DNA from: Paenibacillus sp. sptzw28
GTDB lineage: Bacteria; Bacillota; Bacilli; Paenibacillales; Paenibacillaceae
Length of the DNA stretch: 64,000 nucleotides
Assembly (NCBI RefSeq): GCF_019550795.1
Contig: NZ_CP080545.1
Location: forward strand, 100,001 to 164,000
Reading direction: 5' to 3'
Positions within the stretch are counted from its first letter, which is position 1, and every line of letters begins with the position of its first letter. Shown here piece after piece: positions 48,091 through 55,911 of this stretch. The notes below the pieces were generated by a model. It worked only from the letters and a program-made list of their open reading frames with translations. It searched no databases and was not told the origin of the DNA. The translations under genes were made by a program, and so were the position numbers.

Positions 48091-48567
48091 CTATACGGTT
48101 TTAACATACTCTTTGAGTTCATGGCCGGCTGCGCTCTTGTTTACTGCTTTTTTTGGAAGCATGCAGCGGTCGGCATCTACATAGATTCGTTCAATATCTA
48201 CCGGCTTGAATGTTTCATCAATTTGAGAATAAACCCATATAATAACCAACTCATCCGAAGTACTTGCATTTTCGAGCCGGTGTGCAATACCTGCCGGAAT
48301 AAAAGAAGTATCGTAAGGTTGTAAAAGGGTCCGCTCCCCTTCGACATCGCAATAGGCGCTTCCTTTTAATATGGTTACGGATTCTTCTACATTATGAATA
48401 TGGCAGGCTAATCCCAAGCCCGGCTTGAAAGTGGCTAATCCTGCAATAATTGTTTTAGGACCCATTTCCTTCGTTAACAGTTCATGAAAATGGACACCCT
48501 CAACAATCTCAAAAGGCTTGATATCTATGTGTTTGCTGATCATTGGCCCATATATGTGCTTTTGCAT
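48091..48567 (-). CDS. Cupin-domain protein
   Basis: 158 residues, one cupin barrel. Motif 1 appears as LACHIHNVEESVTILKG (His, His, Glu) and motif 2 as PAGIAHRLEN (His), so a metal site is likely. ATG 48567 has AAGGG eight bases upstream. It lies 36 bp after the threonine-dehydrogenase-like gene, same strand, so probably the second gene of that transcript and under the same c-di-GMP riboswitch. Substrate unknown. Confidence 0.86.
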   Translation of the reverse strand: MQKHIYGPMISKHIDIKPFEIVEGVHFHELLTKEMGPKTIIAGLATFKPGLGLACHIHNVEESVTILKGSAYCDVEGERTLLQPYDTSFIPAGIAHRLENASTSDELVIIWVYSQIDETFKPVDIERIYVDADRCMLPKKAVNKSAAGHELKEYVKTV

Positions 48568-48603
48568 GTGTTTCACCCTTCCCTAACTTATACAAAGGTT
48601 AAT

Positions 48604-49560
48604 CTAAGCAATCAAATTGAACTTCGCACTTACCATCAAAAGCATCTCTTCCGTCATTTTCCTCAAGTCGTATTCTGCCTTAAAGCCCCACTCTTGTCTG
48701 GCTGCGGTTGCATCGATCGAATTTGGCCAGCTCTCTGCAATCCTTTGCCTGACCGGGTCGACATCATAGCTCAGTTTAAACATCGGTATATGCTTTCGAA
48801 TCTCCGAAGCAATTTCCTCCGGTTCGAAACTCATAGCGCTTACATTGAACGAATTTCGGTGTTTCAGTTTTGCAGCATCGGCTTCCATTAAAGTAATGAT
48901 GGCATTTAATGCATCAGCCATATACATCATATCCATATATGTTTTTGGCGCAATATAGGAAGTATAACGCGCATGCTTAATCGCTTCGTAATAAATCTCA
49001 ACGGCATAGTCCGTCGTTCCCCCGCCAGGAGGAGCAACATAAGAAATAAGTCCGGGAAAACGAAGCCCCCGCGTATCAACTCCATATTTGTAATAGTAAT
49101 AATCACAAAGTAATTCACCGGCGACTTTATTTACGCCGTACATCGTTGTCGGGCGTTGTATCGTATCCTGCGCCGTATTGTCTTTTGGCGTCGTTGGCCC
49201 AAATGCACCGATTGAACTCGGGGTAAAGAACTGGCAGCCGAGCTCTTTCGCCACTTCCAATGCATTGATAAGGCCGTCCATGTTTAAATGCCACGCATGA
49301 AGCGGGTTTGACTCGGCCGTAGCTGACAGCAATGCCGCAAGATGAATAATGGAATCCGCCTGATGCTTTTTGGTCACATCGAACAGAGCTTTTGAATCTG
49401 TAACATCCACTATCTCAAACGGCCCTGTTTGAACAACATCACATTCGGTTCTTCGAATATCTGTAGCAATTACACGATCGTATCCGTAAATATCCCTCAT
49501 TTTCATAATCAATTCCGATCCGATTTGCCCGAGTGCTCCGGTGACAATAATTTTCTTCAA
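48604..49560 (-). CDS. SDR-type L-threonine 3-dehydrogenase (NAD epimerase fold)
   Basis: 318 residues. N-terminal NAD loop [12 protein letters not shown], catalytic YGVNK (Tyr-x3-Lys) and SSIGAFGP; the C-terminal segment [23 protein letters not shown] is typical of the epimerase-like threonine dehydrogenase, which makes 2-amino-3-ketobutyrate. No glycine C-acetyltransferase (kbl) lies beside it, so another substrate is possible. Start is TTG (49558-49560) with GGAGG seven bases upstream. Preceded by a c-di-GMP riboswitch. Confidence 0.85.
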   Translation of the reverse strand: MKKIIVTGALGQIGSELIMKMRDIYGYDRVIATDIRRTECDVVQTGPFEIVDVTDSKALFDVTKKHQADSIIHLAALLSATAESNPLHAWHLNMDGLINALEVAKELGCQFFTPSSIGAFGPTTPKDNTAQDTIQRPTTMYGVNKVAGELLCDYYYYKYGVDTRGLRFPGLISYVAPPGGGTTDYAVEIYYEAIKHARYTSYIAPKTYMDMMYMADALNAIITLMEADAAKLKHRNSFNVSAMSFEPEEIASEIRKHIPMFKLSYDVDPVRQRIAESWPNSIDATAARQEWGFKAEYDLRKMTEEMLLMVSAKFNLIA

Positions 49561-49622
49561 TGTAATTCCTCCAATTAAAGTCCAGATGTAACTCGATTTT
49601 ATTTAATAATCCCCTTCTCTTT

Positions 49623-49715
49623 CCCCGCTTTTGTCCGCTGTGCCCGCATCAGCGGGAGTTTTCTCATCGCTAACGAGTGTTTGTTCGTCATTCACCTCCC
49701 TCAGGAATAAACTTG
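49623..49715 (-). other. Gap with short open frames between riboswitch and dehydrogenase
   Basis: On minus a GGGAGGTG site is followed at once by overlapping frames of about 30 codons, starting at GTG (acidic, NDEQTLVSDEKTPADAG) and at ATG (basic, TNKHSLAMRK). Both starts are too close to the site for normal use. It could be a small peptide gene or the remnant of a deleted gene. Confidence 0.3.
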
Positions 49716-49740
49716 TCGTATACGAAAATTTAGACAACAA

Positions 49741-49882
49741 AAAACCCCACATCTACTTGCATACTCATTAATAGACGGAGGTTCCCGTCGTATTCGGTAA
49801 ACTGGCTGGCATCATGGAAGAATCGTCCACCTTAGCCCCTATAGCTTTGCGTCGCCACTTTTCAGTGGGTTTGCCTTTGTCG
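49741..49882 (-). promoter_or_regulatory. c-di-GMP-I (GEMM) riboswitch with terminator
   Basis: Minus strand from 49882: GGCAAACC, stem CCACT-GAAA-AGTGG with GNRA tetraloop, GACGCAAAGC, the tetraloop receptor region GGGGCTAAGG, then ATGCCAGCC and TTACCGA near 49796, all in the order of the GEMM consensus. A stem CCTCCGTCTA/TAGATGTGGGG with a T6 tail (49741-49785) follows as expression platform. It lies 180 bp before the TTG-started dehydrogenase gene. Confidence 0.9.
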
Positions 49883-49884
49883 TA

Positions 49885-49913
49885 CGATATTTTAAATTGT
49901 CGTATACTGTCAA
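49885..49913 (-). promoter_or_regulatory. Promoter of the c-di-GMP riboswitch transcript
   Basis: Minus -35 TTGACA (49908-49913), 17-bp spacer, weak -10 ATATCG or TATCGT (49884-49890). Copies of TACGACAA lie at 49897-49904 and 49877-49884, with a third at 49713-49720 past the terminator. Confidence 0.6.
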
Positions 49914-50029
49914 ATCTATAAGTTTTTAATACGTTTGCAAATAGGACCTTTTAACTATTTTACAAAATAAGATTTAAGTTCAATTGCCTTAACACCAAAG
50001 AAGGCTGCAGCAGTGTACCCGATGGTAAA

Positions 50030-50133
50030 CTGTCACAGCCCTCGAAACCCGCGTCTTGTGCCGCCTCTCGGCGCTTACTCCTGCCCTGTCGCGATGGGAT
50101 TCTCGCGATTCGAAATCCAGTCGCTCCAGCTTC
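50030..50133 (-). pseudogene. Decayed copy of the sulfurtransferase gene 3' end
   Basis: These bases match 52048-52148 (the last codons of the sulfurtransferase gene plus one arm of its terminator) over their whole length, roughly four bases in five by eye, with the final 23 bases (50111-50133) identical. Homology stops abruptly at 50134. Frame is lost by small indels. The copy lies at the far end of the PadR/BtrH cassette, in the same orientation as the intact gene. Confidence 0.85.
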
Positions 50134-50346
50134 TTACTCCCCCACGAACCCCTACTCTTGAATAGTCCCAAGCCGAACGGAATGCTAACAAAAGGAAAAG
50201 TGAAGCAAGGTAGCACCCGGAAGGATGTGAGTGACAGCAAGCAGGCTCCAATGCTGTTGTTTGCAGCCTGTTGGCAGTTGTTTGCGTCTACCCCAAATGT
50301 TGACTCAAAACGAATTGCGCTAGAGTTGTGAAATCCAACTAAAAAG
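50134..50346. other. Gap downstream of the BtrH-like gene
   Basis: No gene or RNA that I recognise. A GC-poor stretch with an imperfect repeat (CAGGCTCCAATGCTG / CAGCCTGTTGGCAG). Probably part of the imported cassette. Confidence 0.3.
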
Positions 50347-51333
50347 TCAAACTGTCAATAATAACTCCATGGCTGCACGTTCCTTATCCGCAATCTCGAG
50401 CAAAAGCTCGGAAACCTGGTTCAGTACCTGATGGTTCCCCGTTCTACCTACATGGTCGATCAAAGAAGATACGCTTACCCACAATGGAGCGATTTCCATA
50501 AACAACCAGTATGCCTGTACTACTTTCGAGTCTCCAAACAGATCCACGCATTCTTTTAGAAAATCCCGATATAGATTTCGAAACAAAGCGCCACCGGTTC
50601 CCGCCCTTTCCATTAATAACGCAGTCAAGCATAGATCTTGCTCAAAGTTCTTACTGCGAGAAGGCCACTTCAGGATTTCACTGCTCATTTTTATAATGCC
50701 TTTGTTCCCTATATTTCGAATTGGCGGATTCAAGTAGTCATGTGCATTCTTGGTTAAGGATGATCGTATTGCGGGCACAAGAGGTGGAAGGGTGACGATC
50801 GGCTCGATCGTAAAGGAGCGATTCCTGGAGCTCATAGGCCCCCTTGCGTTTCTAGCCATGGCCAAATGGGTCAAACGCGTCGACACTAGTCCACCCTGTT
50901 GTCTTGTATCCGCCATGTAGGCGTATTCGTCATCCATGCCATATATCACCGCATAGTGGGCGGCAAAATGCACTTTGTTCGTGAAGTAATCCAAATAATA
51001 GGAGTCTAACTTAAGCCCAACCGGAACTCCGCGTCCTAGGAAGCTCCGCACGTTCTGCCATGCTTTTTCAACGGACGAGGTTTCTTGCGTCCTGATGGTT
51101 AAGTTGAGCCGGGATGCTATGCAAACAGCCAACTCATCCGGCTTCACCCTCCCCCCTATAAAAGGAAAGTCCATCCCCTTAGAATCCCAATAAATGAATC
51201 CCAATCCTTGCCCGAGTCCGAATAACATCGGCTCCGATAGCCGGACTCCAGCAAATTGAAGCAAGTTGCCCATTGCTGTCGACTCGCAATGTTCTCCTTG
51301 AAAAGGAACGAAACCTTCAATCATTATTGACAT
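50347..51333 (-). CDS. BtrH-like acyltransferase/cysteine-protease-fold protein
   Basis: 328 residues. The N-terminal half matches the BtrH N-terminal family: GEHCESTAMGNLLQFAG, SEPMLFGLGQGLGFIYW, then HYAVIYG and MADTRQQGG, giving a probable triad C16, H126, D142. The C-terminal helical half is like the DUF4872 region found with it. BtrH transfers an acyl group from a carrier protein in butirosin synthesis, but no carrier protein or sugar gene is near. The gene overlaps the PadR gene by 17 bp. Function here unknown; more AT-rich than its neighbour at 52 kb. Confidence 0.75.
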   Translation of the reverse strand: MSIMIEGFVPFQGEHCESTAMGNLLQFAGVRLSEPMLFGLGQGLGFIYWDSKGMDFPFIGGRVKPDELAVCIASRLNLTIRTQETSSVEKAWQNVRSFLGRGVPVGLKLDSYYLDYFTNKVHFAAHYAVIYGMDDEYAYMADTRQQGGLVSTRLTHLAMARNARGPMSSRNRSFTIEPIVTLPPLVPAIRSSLTKNAHDYLNPPIRNIGNKGIIKMSSEILKWPSRSKNFEQDLCLTALLMERAGTGGALFRNLYRDFLKECVDLFGDSKVVQAYWLFMEIAPLWVSVSSLIDHVGRTGNHQVLNQVSELLLEIADKERAAMELLLTV

Positions 51334-51889
51334 CTTCCTTCATCTCCTCCAACAATTCGTTGATTAGATTGGCGACGAACGCTTGCTCACTCTCGATAAG
51401 ACTCATCGGATGAAGGAAAAGTGCCCTTATGTACAGCGGCAATCGAACGCCGCCTTGCGATTCGTAGTTCTGCCTTATATTTATCAAAACGTCCCCAAGA
51501 AAATCTAACCGTTTTCGCAAAGCTCCAATGGCTTCGCCCTTCTCGAGTAAAGGTATAGCGGCAAGCCCGAGATCGAATCGGTTATCCCGCTCTCGCGAAG
51601 AGGACAGGCCGGCGATGATTTCATTTCTCAGCGTTGTCATACCGACTTCCGTCATAGTAAATCGGATCGGCATAGGTCCCTTGCCGAATTTCTCGCCGGA
51701 ATCCTCGGATTCGATCAATCCTTTATCGTTCAATTTCTTCAGTCCTGCGTAAATCGAAGTCGTGCCGATATTCGCCCATTCCCGGTAGCCACGCTGATCG
51801 ATTAACTTATTGATATCGTAACCCGACGCTTGATTGCATTCCGTGATAACTTGCAACAGCATAAATTCAACATTGGAAAGTTGATTCAT
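51317..51889 (-). CDS. PadR-family transcriptional regulator
   Basis: 190 residues. N-terminal winged helix (MLLQVITECNQASGYDINKLI, then TTSIYAGLKKLNDKGLIES with the PadR wing), and a C-terminal helical dimerisation part of the Vir/PadR type. Start ATG 51889, weak GGGGG site. It has a good sigma-A promoter with AT-rich dyad sequence over the start region and overlaps the BtrH-like gene, so it likely represses its own two-gene operon. Confidence 0.87.
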   Translation of the reverse strand: MNQLSNVEFMLLQVITECNQASGYDINKLIDQRGYREWANIGTTSIYAGLKKLNDKGLIESEDSGEKFGKGPMPIRFTMTEVGMTTLRNEIIAGLSSSRERDNRFDLGLAAIPLLEKGEAIGALRKRLDFLGDVLINIRQNYESQGGVRLPLYIRALFLHPMSLIESEQAFVANLINELLEEMKEDVNND

Positions 51890-51923
51890 GGAGAGACCCC
51901 CGCAATTAATATTTCATATATGT

Positions 51924-51952
51924 AATATAACAGTGGTGAAATATAAGGTCAA
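51924..51952 (-). promoter_or_regulatory. Promoter of the padR-btrH-like operon
   Basis: Minus -35 TTGACC (51947-51952), 17-bp spacer, -10 TATATT (51924-51929). The ATATTACATATATGAAATAT region just downstream is a candidate PadR site (ACAT/ATG dyad). Confidence 0.7.
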
Positions 51953-52018
51953 TATGTTTCATGTTTTTGAGATTGTCAGCGAGTTCGTGTTGGTAAGCCG
52001 TTTGCGCTGAAGACGCAA

Positions 52019-52061
52019 AAGGACTGTGACAGGAACCAACCGGCAACCTGTCACAGTCCTT
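52019..52061 (-). terminator. Terminator of the sulfurtransferase gene
   Basis: Perfect 15-bp stem AAGGACTGTGACAGG/CCTGTCACAGTCCTT with a 13-base loop, then TTTTGC on minus. Confidence 0.82.
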
Positions 52062-52148
52062 AGACCCGCGTCGGACGCGGCCTCTTAGCTTACTCTTCCC
52101 CCGTCGCGATCGGATTCTCCGCGCGCGAAATCCAGTCGCTCCAGCTTC
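52048..52148 (-). repeat. Right-hand direct repeat of the PadR/BtrH cassette
   Basis: 3' end of the sulfurtransferase gene plus one terminator arm; direct-orientation partner of 50030-50133. The two copies bracket about 1.9 kb. Confidence 0.85.
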
Positions 52149-52944
52149 CGGCATACAGCTTCACATTACGAAAGCCGGCCGCCTCCAGTGCGAACACGTT
52201 GGGGCACGCTGTCACTCCGGAGCCGCAATAGACGATGATTTCATCGTCCCGGGATAAATCATTGAAGCGCTCCTGCTGCGCTTCCGCAGGCAGCCAGGTC
52301 CCATCCGACGCGAGGCCGTCCTTCCAGAAGCGGTTGACCGCGCCGGGGATATGCCCGGCAACCGGATCAATCGGCTCCGAATCGCCGAGGTAGCGAGGCG
52401 TTTCGCGCGAGTCGACCAGCACGACGCCTTCGCGGCCAAGCCGTTCGCGCACGTCGCCGGCGCTTGCGACTAGTTCCGGCCGTACGTGCGGCACATAGTC
52501 GGCCGGCGCGATTACCGGCCTCGCCTCGCTGACCGGGTAGCCGGCCGCTTGCCATGCGGCGAATCCGCCGCTCAGGATTGAGGCGCCGCCTTCATGGCCG
52601 AGCCAGCGGAGCAGCCAGACAAGGCGCGCGGCCATCGCGCCGCCTTGGTCGTCGTAGGCGACCACATGCGTGCCGTTTGTTATTCCGGCACGCCCAAGAG
52701 CGGCGGCAAGCGCCGCCGGCTCCGGCAGCGGATGGCGCCCGCCGGAGCGGTCTTCACGCTTTGGCGCAGACAAGTCGCGCTCCAAATCCATATAGACGGC
52801 GCCGTCAATGTGCGCCGTCTTATATGCGTTCTCTCCCGCTGCGGAATCCTGCAGCAAAAACCGGCAATCGACGATACGAAGCGACTCGGCAGGGCTTTTT
52901 ACCCGCTCTGCCAACCATTCCGGTGAAACGATCACGTTCATCAT
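52090..52944 (-). CDS. Two-domain thiosulfate/3-mercaptopyruvate sulfurtransferase
   Basis: 284 residues, two rhodanese domains. The N-terminal one is inactive-type (WLLRWLGHEGGASILSGGF); the C-terminal one carries the active cysteine in VYCGSGVTACPN. The loop CGSGVTA fits mercaptopyruvate-type enzymes. ATG 52944 has AAAGGGGACC upstream; an in-frame ATG at 52974 has none. Its 3' end is duplicated, in decayed form, at 50030-50133. Confidence 0.92.
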   Translation of the reverse strand: MMNVIVSPEWLAERVKSPAESLRIVDCRFLLQDSAAGENAYKTAHIDGAVYMDLERDLSAPKREDRSGGRHPLPEPAALAAALGRAGITNGTHVVAYDDQGGAMAARLVWLLRWLGHEGGASILSGGFAAWQAAGYPVSEARPVIAPADYVPHVRPELVASAGDVRERLGREGVVLVDSRETPRYLGDSEPIDPVAGHIPGAVNRFWKDGLASDGTWLPAEAQQERFNDLSRDDEIIVYCGSGVTACPNVFALEAAGFRNVKLYAGSWSDWISRAENPIATGEE

Positions 52945-53018
52945 ATACGGTCCCCTTTCAGACTCATCATTCATGCTTTTACCATTTTATCATGGCAGGC
53001 CTGTCAGGGGTATGCCGC

Positions 53019-53450
53019 TTATTTTATAATCATTACCGGTACCTTCGAATGCTGCGCCACATTATGGCTGACGCTTCCCATCATAAATTCGCGCAGCGAA
53101 CTCAGCCCGCGGCTTCCTATTACGATTAAATCGCAGCCGTTCTCTTCGGTATACTGCAGAATGGCTTCTGCCGGGCTGCCTTCCAAAACCGCTGTATGCG
53201 CATAAGGTAAATGGGCGATTTGTTTGCCCGCATCCGCAAGCAGTATCTTCACCCGTTCGAGCCAATCCATTTGGATCGAATTAGGAACGGTTACAATTGA
53301 ATCGGCGACGGCCATGTACGGTATGCTGTAAACATGCACGACAGTCAACCTCTCGGCCTGTTTGTCTTCAACTAAACGGACGGCGGTTTCCAACGCTTTC
53401 ACTGAGGATAAAGATCCGTCGTAGGCAACGAGTATATGGGCAAACTGCAT
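53019..53450 (-). CDS. Universal stress protein (UspA family)
   Basis: 143 residues, one Usp domain. Begins FAHILVAYDGSLSSVKALE; the ATP-binding loop GSRGLSSLREFMMGSVSHNV follows the G-2x-G-9x-G(S/T) pattern. ATG 53450 was chosen with GGAGG seven bases upstream; the ATG at 53456 is too close to it. Single gene; role in stress tolerance is only inferred from the family. Confidence 0.92.
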   Translation of the reverse strand: MQFAHILVAYDGSLSSVKALETAVRLVEDKQAERLTVVHVYSIPYMAVADSIVTVPNSIQMDWLERVKILLADAGKQIAHLPYAHTAVLEGSPAEAILQYTEENGCDLIVIGSRGLSSLREFMMGSVSHNVAQHSKVPVMIIK

Positions 53451-53583
53451 TGTCATCCCTCCCCGGATTTATGAAGAAACCACTTTGAAGCATATAATAA
53501 CGTCTTTACTCTCTTTTACCCGGTAGAGACACCCCCCCAAACAATAGATGCTATTTCATTAACAGTTGCTCTGAAGGATTTGC

Positions 53584-53589
53584 TATAAT
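53584..53589 (+). promoter_or_regulatory. Extended -10 of the GNAT gene
   Basis: TGCTATAAT (TGn plus TATAAT) at 53581-53589, 55 bp before the gene. A TTAACA about 19 bp upstream could be the -35. Confidence 0.6.
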
Positions 53590-53643
53590 TAAGGCCATCT
53601 TCCCTCTTACTTTCCCTAATCCATATAGGAGGCCTAAACCTTC

Positions 53644-54159
53644 ATGAACGTCCCGCGCAGTCCTCATACAAATCGCTATTTTATTACGCCTCTATCGGCA
53701 AAGTTGGCCGAAGAGCTTTGCAGCTGGCGTTATGAACCGCCCTTTGACTTCTATAATTGGTCCTCCTGGGAAGTAATGCTGCAGCTTGGCCTCGAATTTG
53801 GCGATTCGGAAATCCGCAACCGGCAGTATGCGGCCGTCGTTGATTCAGACGGTAGTTTCATCGGTTTCGCCCAATTTTTCCCGCTGCTTGGCGTTACCCG
53901 GATCGGTCTGGGGATGCGCCCCGACTTGTGCGGACAAGGGTTCGGTCTGCGATTCGTCCAAACGATTGTTCTGGAAGCGATCCGCCGCGCCCCTCAAGAC
54001 GTGATCGATCTTGAGGTTCACGTCTGGAACCTGCGTGCGATTCGCACATATGAGAAGGCAGGCTTTGTCATAACCGATACCTATACCAGGCGTACGGCGA
54101 ACGGCCCCGTTGACGTTCACTGCATGACTTATGCACCTAAGCCCATGGACGCGTCTTAA
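53644..54159 (+). CDS. GNAT-family N-acetyltransferase
   Basis: 171 residues. The acetyl-CoA pyrophosphate loop appears as RPDLCGQGFGLRF (Q/R-x-x-G-x-G/A-like) followed by HVWNLRAIRTYEKAGF, which is motif B of the family. Substrate unknown; the N-terminal RYFITPLSAKLAEELCSWRY is shared with many RimI-like proteins. Ribosome site TAGGAGG. Confidence 0.88.
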   Translation: MNVPRSPHTNRYFITPLSAKLAEELCSWRYEPPFDFYNWSSWEVMLQLGLEFGDSEIRNRQYAAVVDSDGSFIGFAQFFPLLGVTRIGLGMRPDLCGQGFGLRFVQTIVLEAIRRAPQDVIDLEVHVWNLRAIRTYEKAGFVITDTYTRRTANGPVDVHCMTYAPKPMDAS

Positions 54160-54216
54160 TAGCGCTTTCACAATTCGGTACTAAACTGTCACCGGACCGC
54201 ATAACCGTATTAGTGG

Positions 54217-54291
54217 GTGCGCAAGTTTTACTTCGTAAAACTCAGTAATGCTTACGAAGCAAGTTTTACTCCGAAAACTCTTAAGGAGGCG
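54217..54291 (+). promoter_or_regulatory. Leader with alternative hairpins before the DUF378 gene
   Basis: AGTTTTAC-TTC-GTAAAACT (54224-54242) competes with CTTCGTAA/TTACGAAG (54231-54238 with 54252-54259), and AGTTTT/AAAACT recurs at 54262-54279, ending just before the AAGGAGG site. Confidence 0.55.
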
Positions 54292-54297
54292 GGTCCA

Positions 54298-54501
54298 GTG
54301 AAGATTTTGAACATCGTCAGCTTAATTATCCTCATCATCGGCGGTTTGAACTGGCTTCTGATCGGTCTTTTCGAGTATGATGTGGTTTCGGAAATTTTTG
54401 ACGGCTCGGATTCGGTCGGCGCTAAGATTGTGTTCATTATCGTGGGGTTGTCAGCGCTCTATGCATTATCGTTCTTTCCCAAGGTTACCGCAGAAGAATA
54501 A
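54298..54501 (+). CDS. DUF378 small membrane protein
   Basis: 67 residues, two membrane segments separated by a short loop (IGGLNWLLIGLFEYDVV and IVFIIVGLSALYALSFF), the usual DUF378/YuzA form. Starts at GTG (54298-54300) after AAGGAGGCGGG; the in-frame opening upstream is the hairpin leader. Function unknown. Confidence 0.88.
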   Translation: MKILNIVSLIILIIGGLNWLLIGLFEYDVVSEIFDGSDSVGAKIVFIIVGLSALYALSFFPKVTAEE

Positions 54502-54510
54502 TAGTCAATA

Positions 54511-54556
54511 AAAAAGCCCGCCTTGGCCGCAATCATGCGCCAGTCGGGCTTTTTTA
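54511..54556. terminator. Bidirectional terminator between DUF378 and EAL genes
   Basis: AAAAAGCCCG pairs with CGGGCTTTTTT across an inner stem (TGGC/GCCA); T-runs on both strands. Confidence 0.85.
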
Positions 54557-54565
54557 CGCCTCTCG

Positions 54566-55810
54566 TCATCTCTCCCCGTCCGGTTCGATCAAATCGACAA
54601 ATAGTAAGCACTGTCCACCAACCGGTACCGAAACCGTTCGAATGCGGTCAAAGGAGTCAAGATCGGTGTAGGTTCGCGATACCGTCGCGCGGGGCCCTCC
54701 TTCGAGCTCGACCAGATTCGGAATAAAATACGGCCGCCAGCTCCAGTTAAGTCCGCGATACTCCGATTCCCGGCACCAGACGCCGCCGCCTTCACGGTGG
54801 TAGTTGGAGGACATCTGTATCCCGTCTTCCCGGCATAAGTAGACACGAATGCACGAGGCTTCAAGTGCCGGCAGCAGCTCCTCGATAAACGCATCCTCTG
54901 TCATTTCCGGGAGACCTCCGCCGCAAGCTCCCTGCCATGCCTTTTCTACCATATCACGCAGCCACTCGGCCTTCGCGCACCAAAATCTTTCGGATTCAAT
55001 CATGCTCTTGCGCCGCCGTTCAAGTTCCGCTTCAAGAATTCCCGCGAAGCAGAAGGAAGGGCGTAATTCCGCTTCGGCCGGCGCAAACAAGTAACCCTGC
55101 ACATATCTGGCGCCGATTTCAATCGCTCTCTGCAAATCCTGCTCTGTCTCGACCCCTTCGACAAGAAGGGACGCGCCGATTTGATCCGCTAATGTCGAGA
55201 ACGACCGGAGCACCCCGTAATAACCGCTGTGCATCTCGCTTTTTTGCAGCATATGTATGTCGATTTTCAATATTTGCGGCTGAATATGGGCTATCCGGTC
55301 CATATTGCTGAACCCGCTTCCCACATCGTCAATCGCAATCAAGCACCCCTGCTTGCGGTACACATCCACTACTGTACGAAGCTGTTCCATCGACTGAAGA
55401 AACGATTCCTCTGTAATTTCAATGACAATTCGCCGCGGGTCGATACCATACTTCTCCATTAAGCGCAGCGTCGGCAGCTCTCCCGTCTCCTCGTAAGTCT
55501 GGAAAATCCAGGAGGGCTTTAAATTCAGAAAAAGAAGGGGCTGGCCGAAATCCGGTCCTTCCTTGGCGAATTTGGCCAACGCTTGCTCCCGAAGCAGCCG
55601 GTCCACTCGTAACTGCTCAAGTTTTGAAACGGTCTTATCCTCAAAAAACGGTCCAAGGCTGCGCACGCCCTGGCTTGTCCGAATACGACCAAGCGCCTCA
55701 TAACCCATGATACGCCGGGTATCCAGCGCAAGCACCGGCTGATAGTAAGGGATTAGCGCTCCGATCGATTCCTCCTCATTTGACCAAGATAAGCCGCATA
55801 CTTCCGTCAT
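54566..55810 (-). CDS. EAL-domain c-di-GMP phosphodiesterase, YkuI-like
   Basis: 414 residues. All catalytic marks of an active EAL domain are seen: YEALGR (37-42), LNLKPSW, IEITEES, AIDDVGSGFSN, LKID, EGVET and VQGYLF. The C-terminal 150 residues look like the YkuI PAS-like sensory domain (CRESEYRGLNWSWRPYF). It would lower c-di-GMP, the ligand of the riboswitch at 49.8 kb. Start ATG 55810 with AGGTG upstream. Confidence 0.92.
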   Translation of the reverse strand: MTEVCGLSWSNEEESIGALIPYYQPVLALDTRRIMGYEALGRIRTSQGVRSLGPFFEDKTVSKLEQLRVDRLLREQALAKFAKEGPDFGQPLLFLNLKPSWIFQTYEETGELPTLRLMEKYGIDPRRIVIEITEESFLQSMEQLRTVVDVYRKQGCLIAIDDVGSGFSNMDRIAHIQPQILKIDIHMLQKSEMHSGYYGVLRSFSTLADQIGASLLVEGVETEQDLQRAIEIGARYVQGYLFAPAEAELRPSFCFAGILEAELERRRKSMIESERFWCAKAEWLRDMVEKAWQGACGGGLPEMTEDAFIEELLPALEASCIRVYLCREDGIQMSSNYHREGGGVWCRESEYRGLNWSWRPYFIPNLVELEGGPRATVSRTYTDLDSFDRIRTVSVPVGGQCLLFVDLIEPDGER

Positions 55811-55911
55811 CCATGCACCTCATGTTAGTTCGGCGTTAATTTTTCTGACAAATTTCGATATCGTCTATTGTAAAATAGTGCCGAAACGTTGTAAAGAGGG
55901 CATGCTTTTCA

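Noticed and set aside
49989..50331. Open frames of 83 and 91 codons on both strands
   Set aside because: They run across the decayed sulfurtransferase copy and have no good ribosome sites; the region is explained by the duplication.
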